DNA from: an uncultured Propionibacteriaceae bacterium
Lineage (GTDB): Bacteria > Actinomycetota > Actinomycetes > Propionibacteriales > Propionibacteriaceae
Length of the DNA stretch: 58,068 nt
Reading direction: 5' to 3'
NCBI GenBank assembly: GCA_936924635.1
Contig: CAKZHP010000118.1
Span: 1 to 58,068 of the forward strand
Part shown: one piece after another, positions 33,832 to 41,580 of the stretch
How positions within the stretch are numbered: the first letter of the stretch is position 1
Layout of the letters: every line of letters starts with the position of its first letter
The notes under the pieces: model-generated
Told to the model about the DNA's origin: nothing
What the model saw: only the letters and a program-made list of their open reading frames with translations
Database searches by the model: none
Made by a program: the position numbers and the translations under genes

Positions 33832-34429
33832 CTGTTCAAAGATGTATAAGGTTTCATGCACACAGAGATGTATCGACAAATACTGGGATCGACTTCGACC
33901 GGCCTACAACTCCGTCGTAGGCCGAAACCGGAGGCCGGTGGTGCCCCCACGGGGACGCCGCGTCGTGGCGCGGGGCCGCGCAACCGGTCCGGTTCCATCG
34001 TCGCGTGCCTCTCCAGGGCCCTGGGGGTGCTCCACGGCACAGCCAGCCACCGCCGCCACGACCAGGAGCGGGTCCTGCGGCTGCTGTCGTGGACGGACCT
34101 GGAACAGGCGGTGGCCGAGAAGGCCATGTACGCGACGCGCCCGGCCGTGGCGTCCGGGCCCGCCGTCACCACTCGGCGGTGCAGGCCCACCGGCGGGGGC
34201 TGGTGGGCGACCACGCGGCCGTGGCCGACCACCTGCACGCGGATCGGCGTGATGGCGGACCTGCCGCGGGAGCCTCGGCGAAGCCGTACTCACCGCCCAT
34301 GCCTGGCCGCCTCGCGGACGACGGACTGACCGTCGCTCGCTGACCTCCTCATCTCCCTCGCCGCTCGGGAGCCGGCAGCGCGACAACGTGAGCCACGTGA
34401 CGTGAGGAATGACTGTCGCTGGGAAGGGC
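33832..34429. other. Unassigned region, AT-rich at its left end
   Basis: About 600 bp where I recognise no gene. The first 60 bp (33835-33895) are AT-rich and carry GATGTAT twice (33841-33847, 33867-33873), resembling a promoter region. A plus-strand frame from 33856 (157 residues) has a short plausible helix (ERVLRLLSWTDLEQAVAEKAMYA) in otherwise Arg-rich sequence; it may be another decayed gene. Confidence 0.4.
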
Positions 34430-34710
34430 CGGGCACGTCGTCATGTGCGGGTCGAGGTGACGTCGAAGGGCATCGACGCCCCGCAGCGCTCAAGCCTTGG
34501 TGACGGCGTTGGCGACCACGTCATGCAGGTCCAGCACCTCGCGTGCGGACGACCCACGCGGGGAGAGCTGCACCAGGTCGCCCACCAGGGAGGAGAACTC
34601 GCACACCTGGGCGGACACGTCACAGACTGTCGGCGCGCGCACCCCTCTGGCAGCATCCCGGAGCGCTCGTCAGCGACGAGCGACCTGGTCGCGCGTGTCA
34701 GGCTTGCCGC
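34430..34710 (-). pseudogene. Sensor histidine kinase remnant (HisKA region, MprB-like)
   Basis: Minus-strand reading from 34627 to TGA 34490 gives VCDVSAQVCEFSSLVGDLVQ, then LSPRGSSAREVLDLHDVVAN and AVTKA. This is the pattern seen between the phospho-acceptor helix and the ATPase domain of actinobacterial MprB-like kinases (D V x A Q V x E F/L x x L V G D L V x L). Upstream, RSLVADE is the beginning of the R.FVADASHELRTPL motif, but the phospho-acceptor His and most of the helix are deleted. A neighbouring frame continues with MPFDVTS. No catalytic domain is left. Confidence 0.55.
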
Positions 34711-34861
34711 CGTGTGACAGCGTGCAACGCCTCGGGCCACTGCCGGCCAGGGGCGAGTGCCCGCCACCACCCCGCTTTCAAGCACCAGACCGCCCGTCAG
34801 AAGGGTGACGGGCACCGCGGCCGCGTACGCTCAGAACCCGGTCGGCGCGGGACGGCGTCTC

Positions 34862-35281
34862 TCAGCGGACGACGTCAGGGTTGCTGGCAGCCAGCTTGCG
34901 GGTCACGTCCTTGCGGGCGATGTGCTCGGCGGCGAAGGACAGGAACGGGACGGTGCCCGCGAGACCGATGCCGATGAGGTTGCGCAGCGACCACTTCACG
35001 CGGCGCCCCAGGTCCCAGGCCGTGATGAGCAGGCCCATGTAGAGCCACCCGTGGGGGATGCCGAGCCAGGTCACCCAGCGGTCGTCGCCCCAGACGTACT
35101 TCATCGGCATGGCCACGAGCACGAGCAGCACGAGCAGGACGCCGACGACGTACGCCATCACCCGGTAGCGCAGCAGAGCGGCCTTCACCTTGGGGATGTC
35201 GTCACGGGCGATCGGCGGCTCGACGTGCACGAACCCCTCCGCACCGGTGCCACCGGCCTCAGCACCCGTCGCATCCACCAC
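34862..35281 (-). CDS. DUF3817 family integral membrane protein
   Basis: About 139 residues from the GTG at 35281, preferred because GGAGG lies just upstream; another GTG at 35314 would add 11 residues. Three membrane segments are visible (YRVMAYVVGVLLVLLVLVAM, the GIPHGWLYMGLLITAWDLG stretch and NLIGIGLAGTVPFLSFAAEHIARK), which is the DUF3817/YdzA-like arrangement with the conserved HGWLY. Function is not established. It follows SURF1 by 48 bp on the same strand. Confidence 0.8.
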   Translation of the reverse strand: MVDATGAEAGGTGAEGFVHVEPPIARDDIPKVKAALLRYRVMAYVVGVLLVLLVLVAMPMKYVWGDDRWVTWLGIPHGWLYMGLLITAWDLGRRVKWSLRNLIGIGLAGTVPFLSFAAEHIARKDVTRKLAASNPDVVR

Positions 35282-35329
35282 GCCCACCTCCACACTCGCC
35301 GTCCGGCGGCCCACTGTAGTCCGGGTGGG

Positions 35330-36031
35330 CTAGGCGTCGTCGGTGAGGGCGAAGCCGCGGCGGTGGTAGCTGCGCGCGACCACGATGGACATGCCCAGCG
35401 CGAAGGCGGCGAAGACCCACCACTGCAGCGCGTACCCGCGGTTGCGGGTGCGTCCGGGATGCTCGGGCAGCACGACAGGCGCGGCTGTCATGCCCTGTCG
35501 CTCCGCGTCCTCGGTGCTCAACGTCACGTACCCCGCCACCAGCGGCTGCGGCCACGCCTGAGCCAACGACTGGAGTCGCACACTTCCGTACGTGCCGGGT
35601 GGCGTCGTGTGGGTGGCCTGCGCCTCGGTCGGCAGCAGCACCCCGCGCTGCTCCACCGTTCCTGCAGGCGGTGCCGTCGCCGGGGACATGCCTCGCACCA
35701 CGGCCACCGCGCGCCCGTCCTCCAGCTGGAACGCCGTCAGCACACGCTCGCTGCCGTCCGCGCCGACCACGCGGACCTCCTGAGCCGGCAGGTACGAGCC
35801 GTTGACGACGACCGTACGTCCCCAGAGCTCGCCCACCGCGCCCCCCTGCCGCGCCGCGTCGAGCGCCACCGGCGGCGCTGCCGTCGCCGCAGCAGCCGAC
35901 TCCGCACCGCTGTCCACGAACGCCTGCGCCTGCCACAGCCCCAGGCCGACCATCACCGACGCGATCAGCACGCCGACCGTGACGATCACCGGCGGCACCC
36001 AGCGCGGGCGCGCCGCCTCGGCCGAGCTCAT
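35330..36031 (-). CDS. SURF1 family cytochrome oxidase biogenesis protein
   Basis: 233 residues with the SURF1 topology: an N-terminal membrane helix (about 13-33, PVIVTVGVLIASVMVGLGLWQ), a soluble domain outside the membrane (GTVVVNGSYLP-like strand GRTVVVNGSYLPAQEVRV, VVRGM, EQRGVLLPTEAQ) and a C-terminal helix (YALQWWVFAAFALGMSIVVA). SURF1 assists heme a insertion or assembly of aa3-type oxidase, so aerobic respiration is implied. The ATG overlaps the stop of the Ddl-like gene (ATGA). Confidence 0.88.
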   Translation of the reverse strand: MSSAEAARPRWVPPVIVTVGVLIASVMVGLGLWQAQAFVDSGAESAAAATAAPPVALDAARQGGAVGELWGRTVVVNGSYLPAQEVRVVGADGSERVLTAFQLEDGRAVAVVRGMSPATAPPAGTVEQRGVLLPTEAQATHTTPPGTYGSVRLQSLAQAWPQPLVAGYVTLSTEDAERQGMTAAPVVLPEHPGRTRNRGYALQWWVFAAFALGMSIVVARSYHRRGFALTDDA

Positions 36032-36972
36032 CGCGCCCCGCGCGCCGCCGCCTGCTCGACGAGCCGCGTCATCAGCGCACCCAGCTCCTGACCCGATGCC
36101 TGCACCGCGAGCGGGAGTGTCGAGGTCTCGGTCATGCCGGGCGCCACGTTGGCCTCGATGAACACCGGGCCGTCCTCGCCCACGATGATGTCGATGCGCG
36201 AGAGGTCGCGCAGGCCCAGCTCCCGGTGGGCACTGACGGCCAGGTCGGCGCAGGCAGCGGCGGCCTCCTCCGAGAGCTCGGCGGGGGCGAGGAACCGGGT
36301 GGCACCGGCGGTGTAGCGGGCCTCGTAGTCGTACACGCCCGAGTCGGGCCGGATCTCGACGGCGGGGAGCGCCTGCGGCCCGTCGCCGGTGTCGACGACG
36401 GTCACAGCCACCTCCGTGCCGGTCACGAACTCCTCGACGACGACGACCGGCCCGTACGCGTACGCCTGGACCATGGCCGCGGGCAGCTCCTCGACGTGCT
36501 CCACCTTGGAGGCGCCGAGCGCCGACCCGCCGCGCGCGGGCTTCACCATCACCGGGAACCCGAGGTGCTGGCCGATCGAGCGCACCAGCTCCGCGGCGCC
36601 CAGCTCTCGGAACATGTCGTCGGGCAGGGCGACCTGACGGGGCGTACGGATCCCGGCCGCCGCCACCACCGGCACGCTGATGCTCTTGTCGAAGGCCACC
36701 CGGCTGGCTGCCGCGGGGCTGCCGACGAACGCCACGCCGGCCACCTCCAGGGCCTGCCGGAGCGCCCCGTCCTCCCCCGCACCGCCGTGGAGCACCGGCA
36801 CCACGACCGGCGACCCGAGGTCGGCGAGCCGGGCGAGCAGGCTCGACGACACATCGAGCTCGGTCACCTCCGCCCCCTGCCCGCGCAGCGCCTGGGCCAC
36901 GCGCCGGCCGGAGCGCAGCGACACGTCGCGCTCGTGCGTGAGCCCGCCGGCGAGGACGACGACAGTGGTCAT
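36028..36972 (-). CDS. D-alanine--D-alanine ligase family protein (ATP-grasp)
   Basis: 314 residues. The N-terminal motif VVLAGGLTHERDVSLRSG corresponds to the Ddl GG.S.E..VSL.S signature, and VPVLHGGAGEDGALRQALE follows. The ATP-grasp core has FPVMVKPARGGSALGASKV, VVVEEFVTGTEVAVTVV and the metal-binding end FIEANVAPGMTETSTLPLA. It would form D-Ala-D-Ala or a related dipeptide. It is shorter and more divergent than housekeeping Ddl (about 350 residues or more), and GSALGAS replaces GSSVGVS, so another amino-acid ligation is possible. It is 8 bp after the aminotransferase on the same strand. Confidence 0.82.
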   Translation of the reverse strand: MTTVVVLAGGLTHERDVSLRSGRRVAQALRGQGAEVTELDVSSSLLARLADLGSPVVVPVLHGGAGEDGALRQALEVAGVAFVGSPAAASRVAFDKSISVPVVAAAGIRTPRQVALPDDMFRELGAAELVRSIGQHLGFPVMVKPARGGSALGASKVEHVEELPAAMVQAYAYGPVVVVEEFVTGTEVAVTVVDTGDGPQALPAVEIRPDSGVYDYEARYTAGATRFLAPAELSEEAAAACADLAVSAHRELGLRDLSRIDIIVGEDGPVFIEANVAPGMTETSTLPLAVQASGQELGALMTRLVEQAAARGAR

Positions 36973-36980
36973 GGGATCTC

Positions 36981-38291
36981 CTAGCTGAGGTCGGGGGCTG
37001 GCCCGGCGCCGAGGTCGCGGGACGGTCGGGTGGCTCCGAGCCCGAACGTGCGGTGCATCTCCAGCTCGGCCTTCATGACGGCGCCGAGCCGGCGGGTGCC
37101 CTCGAGGATCCGTTCGGGCGTGGGGAAGCAGTACGACAGGCGCATGTTGCGGCTGCCGAGCCCGTCGGCGTAGAAGCCGGTGCCCGGCACGTACGCGACG
37201 CGGTTGGTGACCGCCCGCGGCAGCATGGCCTGCGAGTCGAGCCCCTCCGGCACCGTCACCCACACGAAGAACCCGCCCTTCGGCCGCGTCCACGTGGTGC
37301 CCTCGGGCATGTTCTCCTCCAGCCCCTGCAGCATCGCGTCGCGACGGGCGCGGTACATGTCCTTGAAGGACGTGATCTGCGCGCGCCAGTCCCAGTGCTC
37401 CAGGTAGCTCGAGATCACGAACTGGCTGAACACCGGCGGGCACAGCGTCGCCGACTCCTGGGCGAGCACCAGCTTCTCGCGTACGGCGTGCGGGGCCAGC
37501 GCCCAGCCGACCCGGAAGCCGGGGGCGAAGGTCTTGGAGAACGAGCCCAGGTAGACGATGTTGTCGGCGTCGATGGAGCGCATCGCCGGGACCGGGTCGG
37601 AGTCGAGCGTCAGCAGCCCGTACGGGTTGTCCTCGACGATCAGCACCTCGTGCCGGGCGCAGATGTCCACGACCTGCAGGCGCCGCTCCAGGCTGGTCAG
37701 CACGCCCGAGGGGTTGTTGAAGTTCGGGATCGTGTAGAGGAACTTGATGCGGCCGCCCGCGGAGCGCACGCCCACGATCGCCTGCTCCAGCGCGTCGGGC
37801 AGCAAGCCGTCGTCGTCCATGGCCACGTGCACCACACGCGCCTGGTACGCCTGGAAGGTGCCCAGCGCACCCACGTAGCTCGGGGCCTCCGCGAGGATGA
37901 CGTCACCCGGGTCGATGAAGGTGCGCGTCACCAGGTCGAGCGCCTGCTGCGACCCGGTGGTGACGGTGACGTCGTCGGCGTGGCCGGTGATGCCCTCCAG
38001 CGACATCACCTCGCAGATCTGCTCCCGGATGCGCCCCTCGCCCTGCCCGGAGCCGTACTGCATCGCCTGGGTGCCGTTGGTCTTCACGAGGTCGCCGATG
38101 ACGTCGCCGATGACGTCCAGCGGCAGGTCGGCGATGTTCGGCATGCCGCCCGCCAGCGAGACCACCTCGGGGCGGTTCGCGACGGAGAACAGAGCTCGGA
38201 CGGCGGACACCTTGAGACCGTGGGTGCGATCGGCGTACGTGTCGACGTACCGATCGAGACGGGTGTCGTGCCGAGGCTCTGGAAGGCTCAC
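36981..38291 (-). CDS. PLP-dependent aminotransferase (class I/II, LysN/AspC-like)
   Basis: 436 residues from the GTG at 38291, with AGGGGG just upstream; an earlier ATG would add 15 residues of non-conserved sequence. Fold type I motifs: VVSLAGGMPNIADLPLD, MQYGSGQGEGRIREQIC, GSQQALDLVTRTFIDPGDVI, NFNNPSG, VLIVEDNPYGLL and the PLP lysine in SFSKTFAPGFRVGW. The pattern matches 2-aminoadipate/valine-pyruvate-like aminotransferases without an N-terminal HTH. It is first in the aminotransferase-Ddl-like-SURF1-DUF3817 run, so it might supply an amino acid to the ligase; that is speculation. Confidence 0.88.
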   Translation of the reverse strand: MSLPEPRHDTRLDRYVDTYADRTHGLKVSAVRALFSVANRPEVVSLAGGMPNIADLPLDVIGDVIGDLVKTNGTQAMQYGSGQGEGRIREQICEVMSLEGITGHADDVTVTTGSQQALDLVTRTFIDPGDVILAEAPSYVGALGTFQAYQARVVHVAMDDDGLLPDALEQAIVGVRSAGGRIKFLYTIPNFNNPSGVLTSLERRLQVVDICARHEVLIVEDNPYGLLTLDSDPVPAMRSIDADNIVYLGSFSKTFAPGFRVGWALAPHAVREKLVLAQESATLCPPVFSQFVISSYLEHWDWRAQITSFKDMYRARRDAMLQGLEENMPEGTTWTRPKGGFFVWVTVPEGLDSQAMLPRAVTNRVAYVPGTGFYADGLGSRNMRLSYCFPTPERILEGTRRLGAVMKAELEMHRTFGLGATRPSRDLGAGPAPDLS

Positions 38292-38361
38292 CCCCCTACT
38301 GTGCCGCATCGGAGGCGGCGTAGGTACGATGACCATACCCGGGTCGAGGAGGTCGAGCGCG

Positions 38362-39021
38362 ATGACGGTGTGGCGGCTGGCACCTCACAGCCGGCTGCGT
38401 GCGCTCCGCGTGGCCGACGTCGCCGGGCTCCCCTGGTGCGGTGCGTGCCCTGCACGACGTACGGTCACCCGCGACCTGTCCTGGGCCGAGGCCGCCGTGG
38501 CCGAGTGGGAGATGTGCGGCGTGGGCCTCTTCCTCGACGGCGAGGTCGAGGGGTACGCCCTGGTCTCCCCCGCGCTGCACGTGCCGCGCACGCACCCGCT
38601 GGCGCGAGGCGCCAACGCCGACGCCGCCGCGCTCCTGGTCGTCAACCTGTCGTCAGAGGTGGTCGCCGGGCGTCAGCTCGTGCAGGGGCTCGCGGCACGC
38701 TTGGTCGACCAGCGCAACATCACCGCGGTGGACGCCGCCTGGTCAGGCTCAGGGTCGTGCGAGCGGCCGTCGGCCGAGTGGCTCGACTCGTGCGGCTTCC
38801 GCCCGTTGGGGGACGGCGTCCGAGCGCGTCTGGAGCTGGGCGGCACCCGCTCCTGGCTGCCGTCGGTCTCCACGGTGGTGCGGCACATGATCTCCGCGGT
38901 CCGGACGCCGGCGTCACCCAACCCGGTCGCGCAGAGCGAGCTGGGCCTAACGGGCACGCGTCAGGTGCCCAGCCCGTCGACCAGGGTGGAGGCCAGCGTG
39001 AGCAGCTCGGGCGCCGGCTGA
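38362..39021 (+). CDS. GNAT-like N-acetyltransferase
   Basis: 219 residues from ATG 38362 (GAGGAGG 12 bp upstream). The N-terminal LRALRVADVAGLPWCGAC, the central ALVVNLSSEVVAGRQLVQGLAARL and the C-terminal CERPSAEWLDSCGFRPLG...RARLELG segments fit a divergent actinobacterial GNAT often found near parAB/trxBA. The acetyl-CoA loop is not canonical. It is divergent from the aminotransferase by 70 bp and its last 61 bp overlap the convergent membrane-protein gene. Substrate unknown. Confidence 0.6.
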   Translation: MTVWRLAPHSRLRALRVADVAGLPWCGACPARRTVTRDLSWAEAAVAEWEMCGVGLFLDGEVEGYALVSPALHVPRTHPLARGANADAAALLVVNLSSEVVAGRQLVQGLAARLVDQRNITAVDAAWSGSGSCERPSAEWLDSCGFRPLGDGVRARLELGGTRSWLPSVSTVVRHMISAVRTPASPNPVAQSELGLTGTRQVPSPSTRVEASVSSSGAG

Positions 39022-40124
39022 TCGACGAGCGTCACCACCATGACGGCGGTGTCTCTCCGCACCACCACGCAGCCGAGCCGGCGCGGCGTGCCGACGTAGC
39101 CGCAGACCCCGTTGGGGTGCTTGACGATGCCGGTCGCGTTGACCTCGGTCAGGGCGGCCTCGGCGTTGGTCTGCGGGCGGGAGGCCAGTGCCAGGAACTG
39201 CTGCACCCCGGCCCGGCTGTAGATGGCGGACACGGTCGCGACCCGGGTCTCCGGGTGCACCGAGGGGGTCACCCCGGAGCTCGCCTCCCGGTCGAACTCG
39301 CCGGTGCGCTGCGGCAGTCGGAGCGGGGCGTTCGGGGGCGGGGCCGACTGCGGGGCGGTCGGGGACCCGTACCGGGAGATCGCGAACCCGATCCCTGCCA
39401 CCGCGCCGACCAGCACCGTGCCCAACGCGACGATGATCGCCAGGCGTCGCGGGTTGCGTCGCCCGGCTGCCCGGCTGGGGGCGGTCTTGCCGCGGGTGGC
39501 GGCCGAGCGACCCCGCGCCGGTCGGGACGCAGCAGCTGCCTCCGAGGTGATGGCCTGGGTGGGCGTCGTACGGCTGGAACGGCTCCGGAGCCGGCGTGAC
39601 CGCGGCTGGTCAGGCGCGGTCTCCTCTGACGTCTGCTCTGGGGCGGCGGCTGCGCCGCTCGGCGGCCGGGCGAAGGGTGAGGCCGGGGCGGCCGAGAACC
39701 GGTCTGTACGCGGCGTGGGGCTCGTGGCGGGCAGACCCGACGACCCTGCGGGAGGCCCGGGCGGGGTGCCTGGCGCCGTGGCCGACGGTCCGGCGAGCGG
39801 CGTACGCACCGGGCTGCTGGGAGGGACGGTCTCGGGCTGCCCATCGGGGGCATCCGCAGAGAGACCTCCCTGGCCGGTCTCGCCGGCCGGGGCAGGATCG
39901 GGCTCGAACAGGGCGCGGCTCGCGTACGGGGTGCGCCGTGACGACTCGGGCGCCGACCGGCGCGGCGGGGCGGCCAACGGCTCGTACCGGCCGGTCGGGC
40001 TGTCCGCGGAACGGCGCGGCACGGGTGGAGTGCTCAGGTCGGGCGAGGCCGGAGACCCCGGCAGGGACCGGGCGGCCGGTCGCGGCTCGCCCGTTCCTGG
40101 TGCGGGTGTCGTCGGATCGGCCAT
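38961..40124 (-). CDS. Pro/Ser-rich single-pass membrane protein of unknown function
   Basis: 387 residues. The first 220 are a low-complexity Pro/Ala/Ser/Arg-rich cytoplasmic region, then a stretch of basic residues (AGRRNPRR), one membrane helix (about 227-249, LAIIVALGTVLVGAVAGIGFAIS) and an extracytoplasmic domain of about 110 residues ending LASTLVDGLGT. That domain contains two Cys (GVCGYVGTPRRLGCVVV) that could form a disulfide. It starts 9 bp after the trxA stop on the same strand, so it is probably cotranscribed with trxBA, which fits a redox or envelope role. No family recognised. Confidence 0.65.
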   Translation of the reverse strand: MADPTTPAPGTGEPRPAARSLPGSPASPDLSTPPVPRRSADSPTGRYEPLAAPPRRSAPESSRRTPYASRALFEPDPAPAGETGQGGLSADAPDGQPETVPPSSPVRTPLAGPSATAPGTPPGPPAGSSGLPATSPTPRTDRFSAAPASPFARPPSGAAAAPEQTSEETAPDQPRSRRLRSRSSRTTPTQAITSEAAAASRPARGRSAATRGKTAPSRAAGRRNPRRLAIIVALGTVLVGAVAGIGFAISRYGSPTAPQSAPPPNAPLRLPQRTGEFDREASSGVTPSVHPETRVATVSAIYSRAGVQQFLALASRPQTNAEAALTEVNATGIVKHPNGVCGYVGTPRRLGCVVVRRDTAVMVVTLVDQPAPELLTLASTLVDGLGT

Positions 40125-40133
40125 GGCGCTCCC

Positions 40134-40454
40134 TTACGCGGCGACCTCGTCGAGCGCCTTGCGCAGGGTCATCTTGGTGACCGACCCCTTGATCTCCTTG
40201 ACGACCTCGCCCTTGTCGAAGAACAGGACGGTGGGCAGGTTCTGCACGCCGTACTGGGCCGGGGTGACCGGGTTGGCGTTGGTGTCCATCTTCACGACGC
40301 GGACGCGGCCGTCGTACTGCTTCGCCAGCTCGTCGATGATCGGCGACAGCTGCTTGCACGGGGAGCACCAGTCGGCCCAGAAGTCGACCAGCACGGGCAG
40401 GTCGGAGGAGAGCACGTCGGAGCCGAAGTCGGCATCGGTGGTCTGGGTGGTCAT
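40134..40454 (-). CDS. trxA: Thioredoxin
   Basis: 106 residues from ATG 40454 (GAGAGGA site), the normal thioredoxin length. The fold markers are LVDFWADWCSPCKQLSPIIDELA, with active site Cys-Ser-Pro-Cys rather than the usual Cys-Gly-Pro-Cys, VVKMDTNANP and the cis-Pro segment NLPTVLFFDKGEVV. It reduces protein disulfides using electrons from TrxB, encoded 45 bp upstream. The two genes share a sigma-R-type promoter. The Ser in the active site may shift the redox potential. Confidence 0.95.
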   Translation of the reverse strand: MTTQTTDADFGSDVLSSDLPVLVDFWADWCSPCKQLSPIIDELAKQYDGRVRVVKMDTNANPVTPAQYGVQNLPTVLFFDKGEVVKEIKGSVTKMTLRKALDEVAA

Positions 40455-40499
40455 CGGGTCCTCTCGGGTGTGTGGGCCAGTCTGCACTAGGGGTGCGGG

Positions 40500-41468
40500 T
40501 CAGACCTGGGCGACCTGGGCGGCGAGCTCGGCCGCGTCGGCCAGCTCGGCCAGGTAGCGCTCGGCGTCGAGGGCGGCCTGGCAGCCGCTGGCCGCCGCCG
40601 TGATCGCCTGGCGGTAGGTGTGGTCGACGAGGTCACCGGCGGCGAAGACGCCCGGCAGGTTCGTGTGCGTGGAGCGTCCCTCGACGGTGACGTAACCGGC
40701 CGCGTCGACGTGGACCTGCTCGCGGACGAGCTCTGAGCGCGGGTCGTGGCCGATCGCGATGAACAGCCCGTCGCACGGCAGCTCACGCGTCTCCCCGGAG
40801 ACCGTGTCGCGCACGACGAGCGAGGTGACCGCGTTGTCGCCGTTGATGGCGACGACCTCGGTGTTGAACGCGAAGTTGATCTTCGGGTCGGACTCGGCGC
40901 GGGCCTGCATGATCTTGGACGCCCGCAGCTCGTCGCGGCGGTGCAGGATCGTCACCGAGGTGCCGAAGCGGGAGAGGAAGGTCGCCTCTTCCATCGCGGA
41001 GTCACCCCCGCCGACCACCACGATTGTCTTGTCCTTGAAGAAGAAGCCGTCGCAGGTGGCGCACCAGGAGACGCCGCGGCCCGACAGCCGGTCCTCGTCG
41101 GGGAGGCCCAGCTTGCGGTAGGCCGAGCCCATCGCCAGCACCACGGTCTTCGCCTGGTGCTCGGTGCCGTCGGAGTCGACCACGGTCTTGATGGGCCCCT
41201 CGAGGCGTACCTCGGTGACGTCGTCGGCGACCAGCTCGGCGCCGAACCGCTCGGCCTGGGCGCGCATCTGGTCCATCAGGTCGGGGCCCATGATGCCGTC
41301 GCGGAAGCCGGGGAAGTTCTCCACCTCGGTGGTGTTCATCAGGGCGCCACCAGCGGTGATGGACCCCTCGAAGACCAGAGGCTCCATACCGGCCCGGGCT
41401 GCGTAGATCGCTGCGGTGTAACCCGCCGGGCCGGACCCGACGACGATCATCTCGCGGACGTCCGACAT
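40500..41468 (-). CDS. trxB: Thioredoxin-disulfide reductase
   Basis: 322 residues, low-molecular-weight TrxB. The FAD loop is VVGSGPAGYTAAIYAARAG, the redox-active pair is in SWCATCDGFFF (Cys-Ala-Thr-Cys), the NADPH loop is VVVGGGDSAMEEATFLSRFG, and the second FAD motif is GVFAAGDLVDHTYRQAITAAASG. It transfers electrons from NADPH to TrxA. The upstream region has a good sigma-R/SigH-type promoter, so the operon should be induced by disulfide stress. cca diverges 112 bp away, although sigM and murJ commonly intervene there in relatives. Confidence 0.97.
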   Translation of the reverse strand: MSDVREMIVVGSGPAGYTAAIYAARAGMEPLVFEGSITAGGALMNTTEVENFPGFRDGIMGPDLMDQMRAQAERFGAELVADDVTEVRLEGPIKTVVDSDGTEHQAKTVVLAMGSAYRKLGLPDEDRLSGRGVSWCATCDGFFFKDKTIVVVGGGDSAMEEATFLSRFGTSVTILHRRDELRASKIMQARAESDPKINFAFNTEVVAINGDNAVTSLVVRDTVSGETRELPCDGLFIAIGHDPRSELVREQVHVDAAGYVTVEGRSTHTNLPGVFAAGDLVDHTYRQAITAAASGCQAALDAERYLAELADAAELAAQVAQV

Positions 41469-41530
41469 GACTTGTGGATCCCTTCGCTGTGGTGTCCGGC
41501 CAGCCTAGCCGCGGCCTGTGACAGTGGCCC

Positions 41531-41556
41531 AACAGCGCCCGGCACTCCAGCATTCC
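41531..41556 (-). promoter_or_regulatory. Sigma-R/SigH-type promoter of trxBA (GGAAT-N18-GTT)
   Basis: On the minus strand GGAAT (41556-41552) and GTT (41533-41531) are separated by exactly 18 bp, matching the consensus known for thiol-oxidative-stress sigma factors of Streptomyces (SigR) and mycobacteria (SigH), whose regulons include trxBA. Transcription would start about 55 bp before trxB. No sigR gene is in the window. Confidence 0.75.
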
Positions 41557-41566
41557 CCGGTGACCG

Positions 41567-41572
41567 TAGACT
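41567..41572 (+). promoter_or_regulatory. -10 box of a probably leaderless cca transcript
   Basis: TAGACT ends 8 bp before the ATG at 41581, which supports that start over a GTG at 41518. Confidence 0.4.
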
Positions 41573-41580
41573 CGACCACC

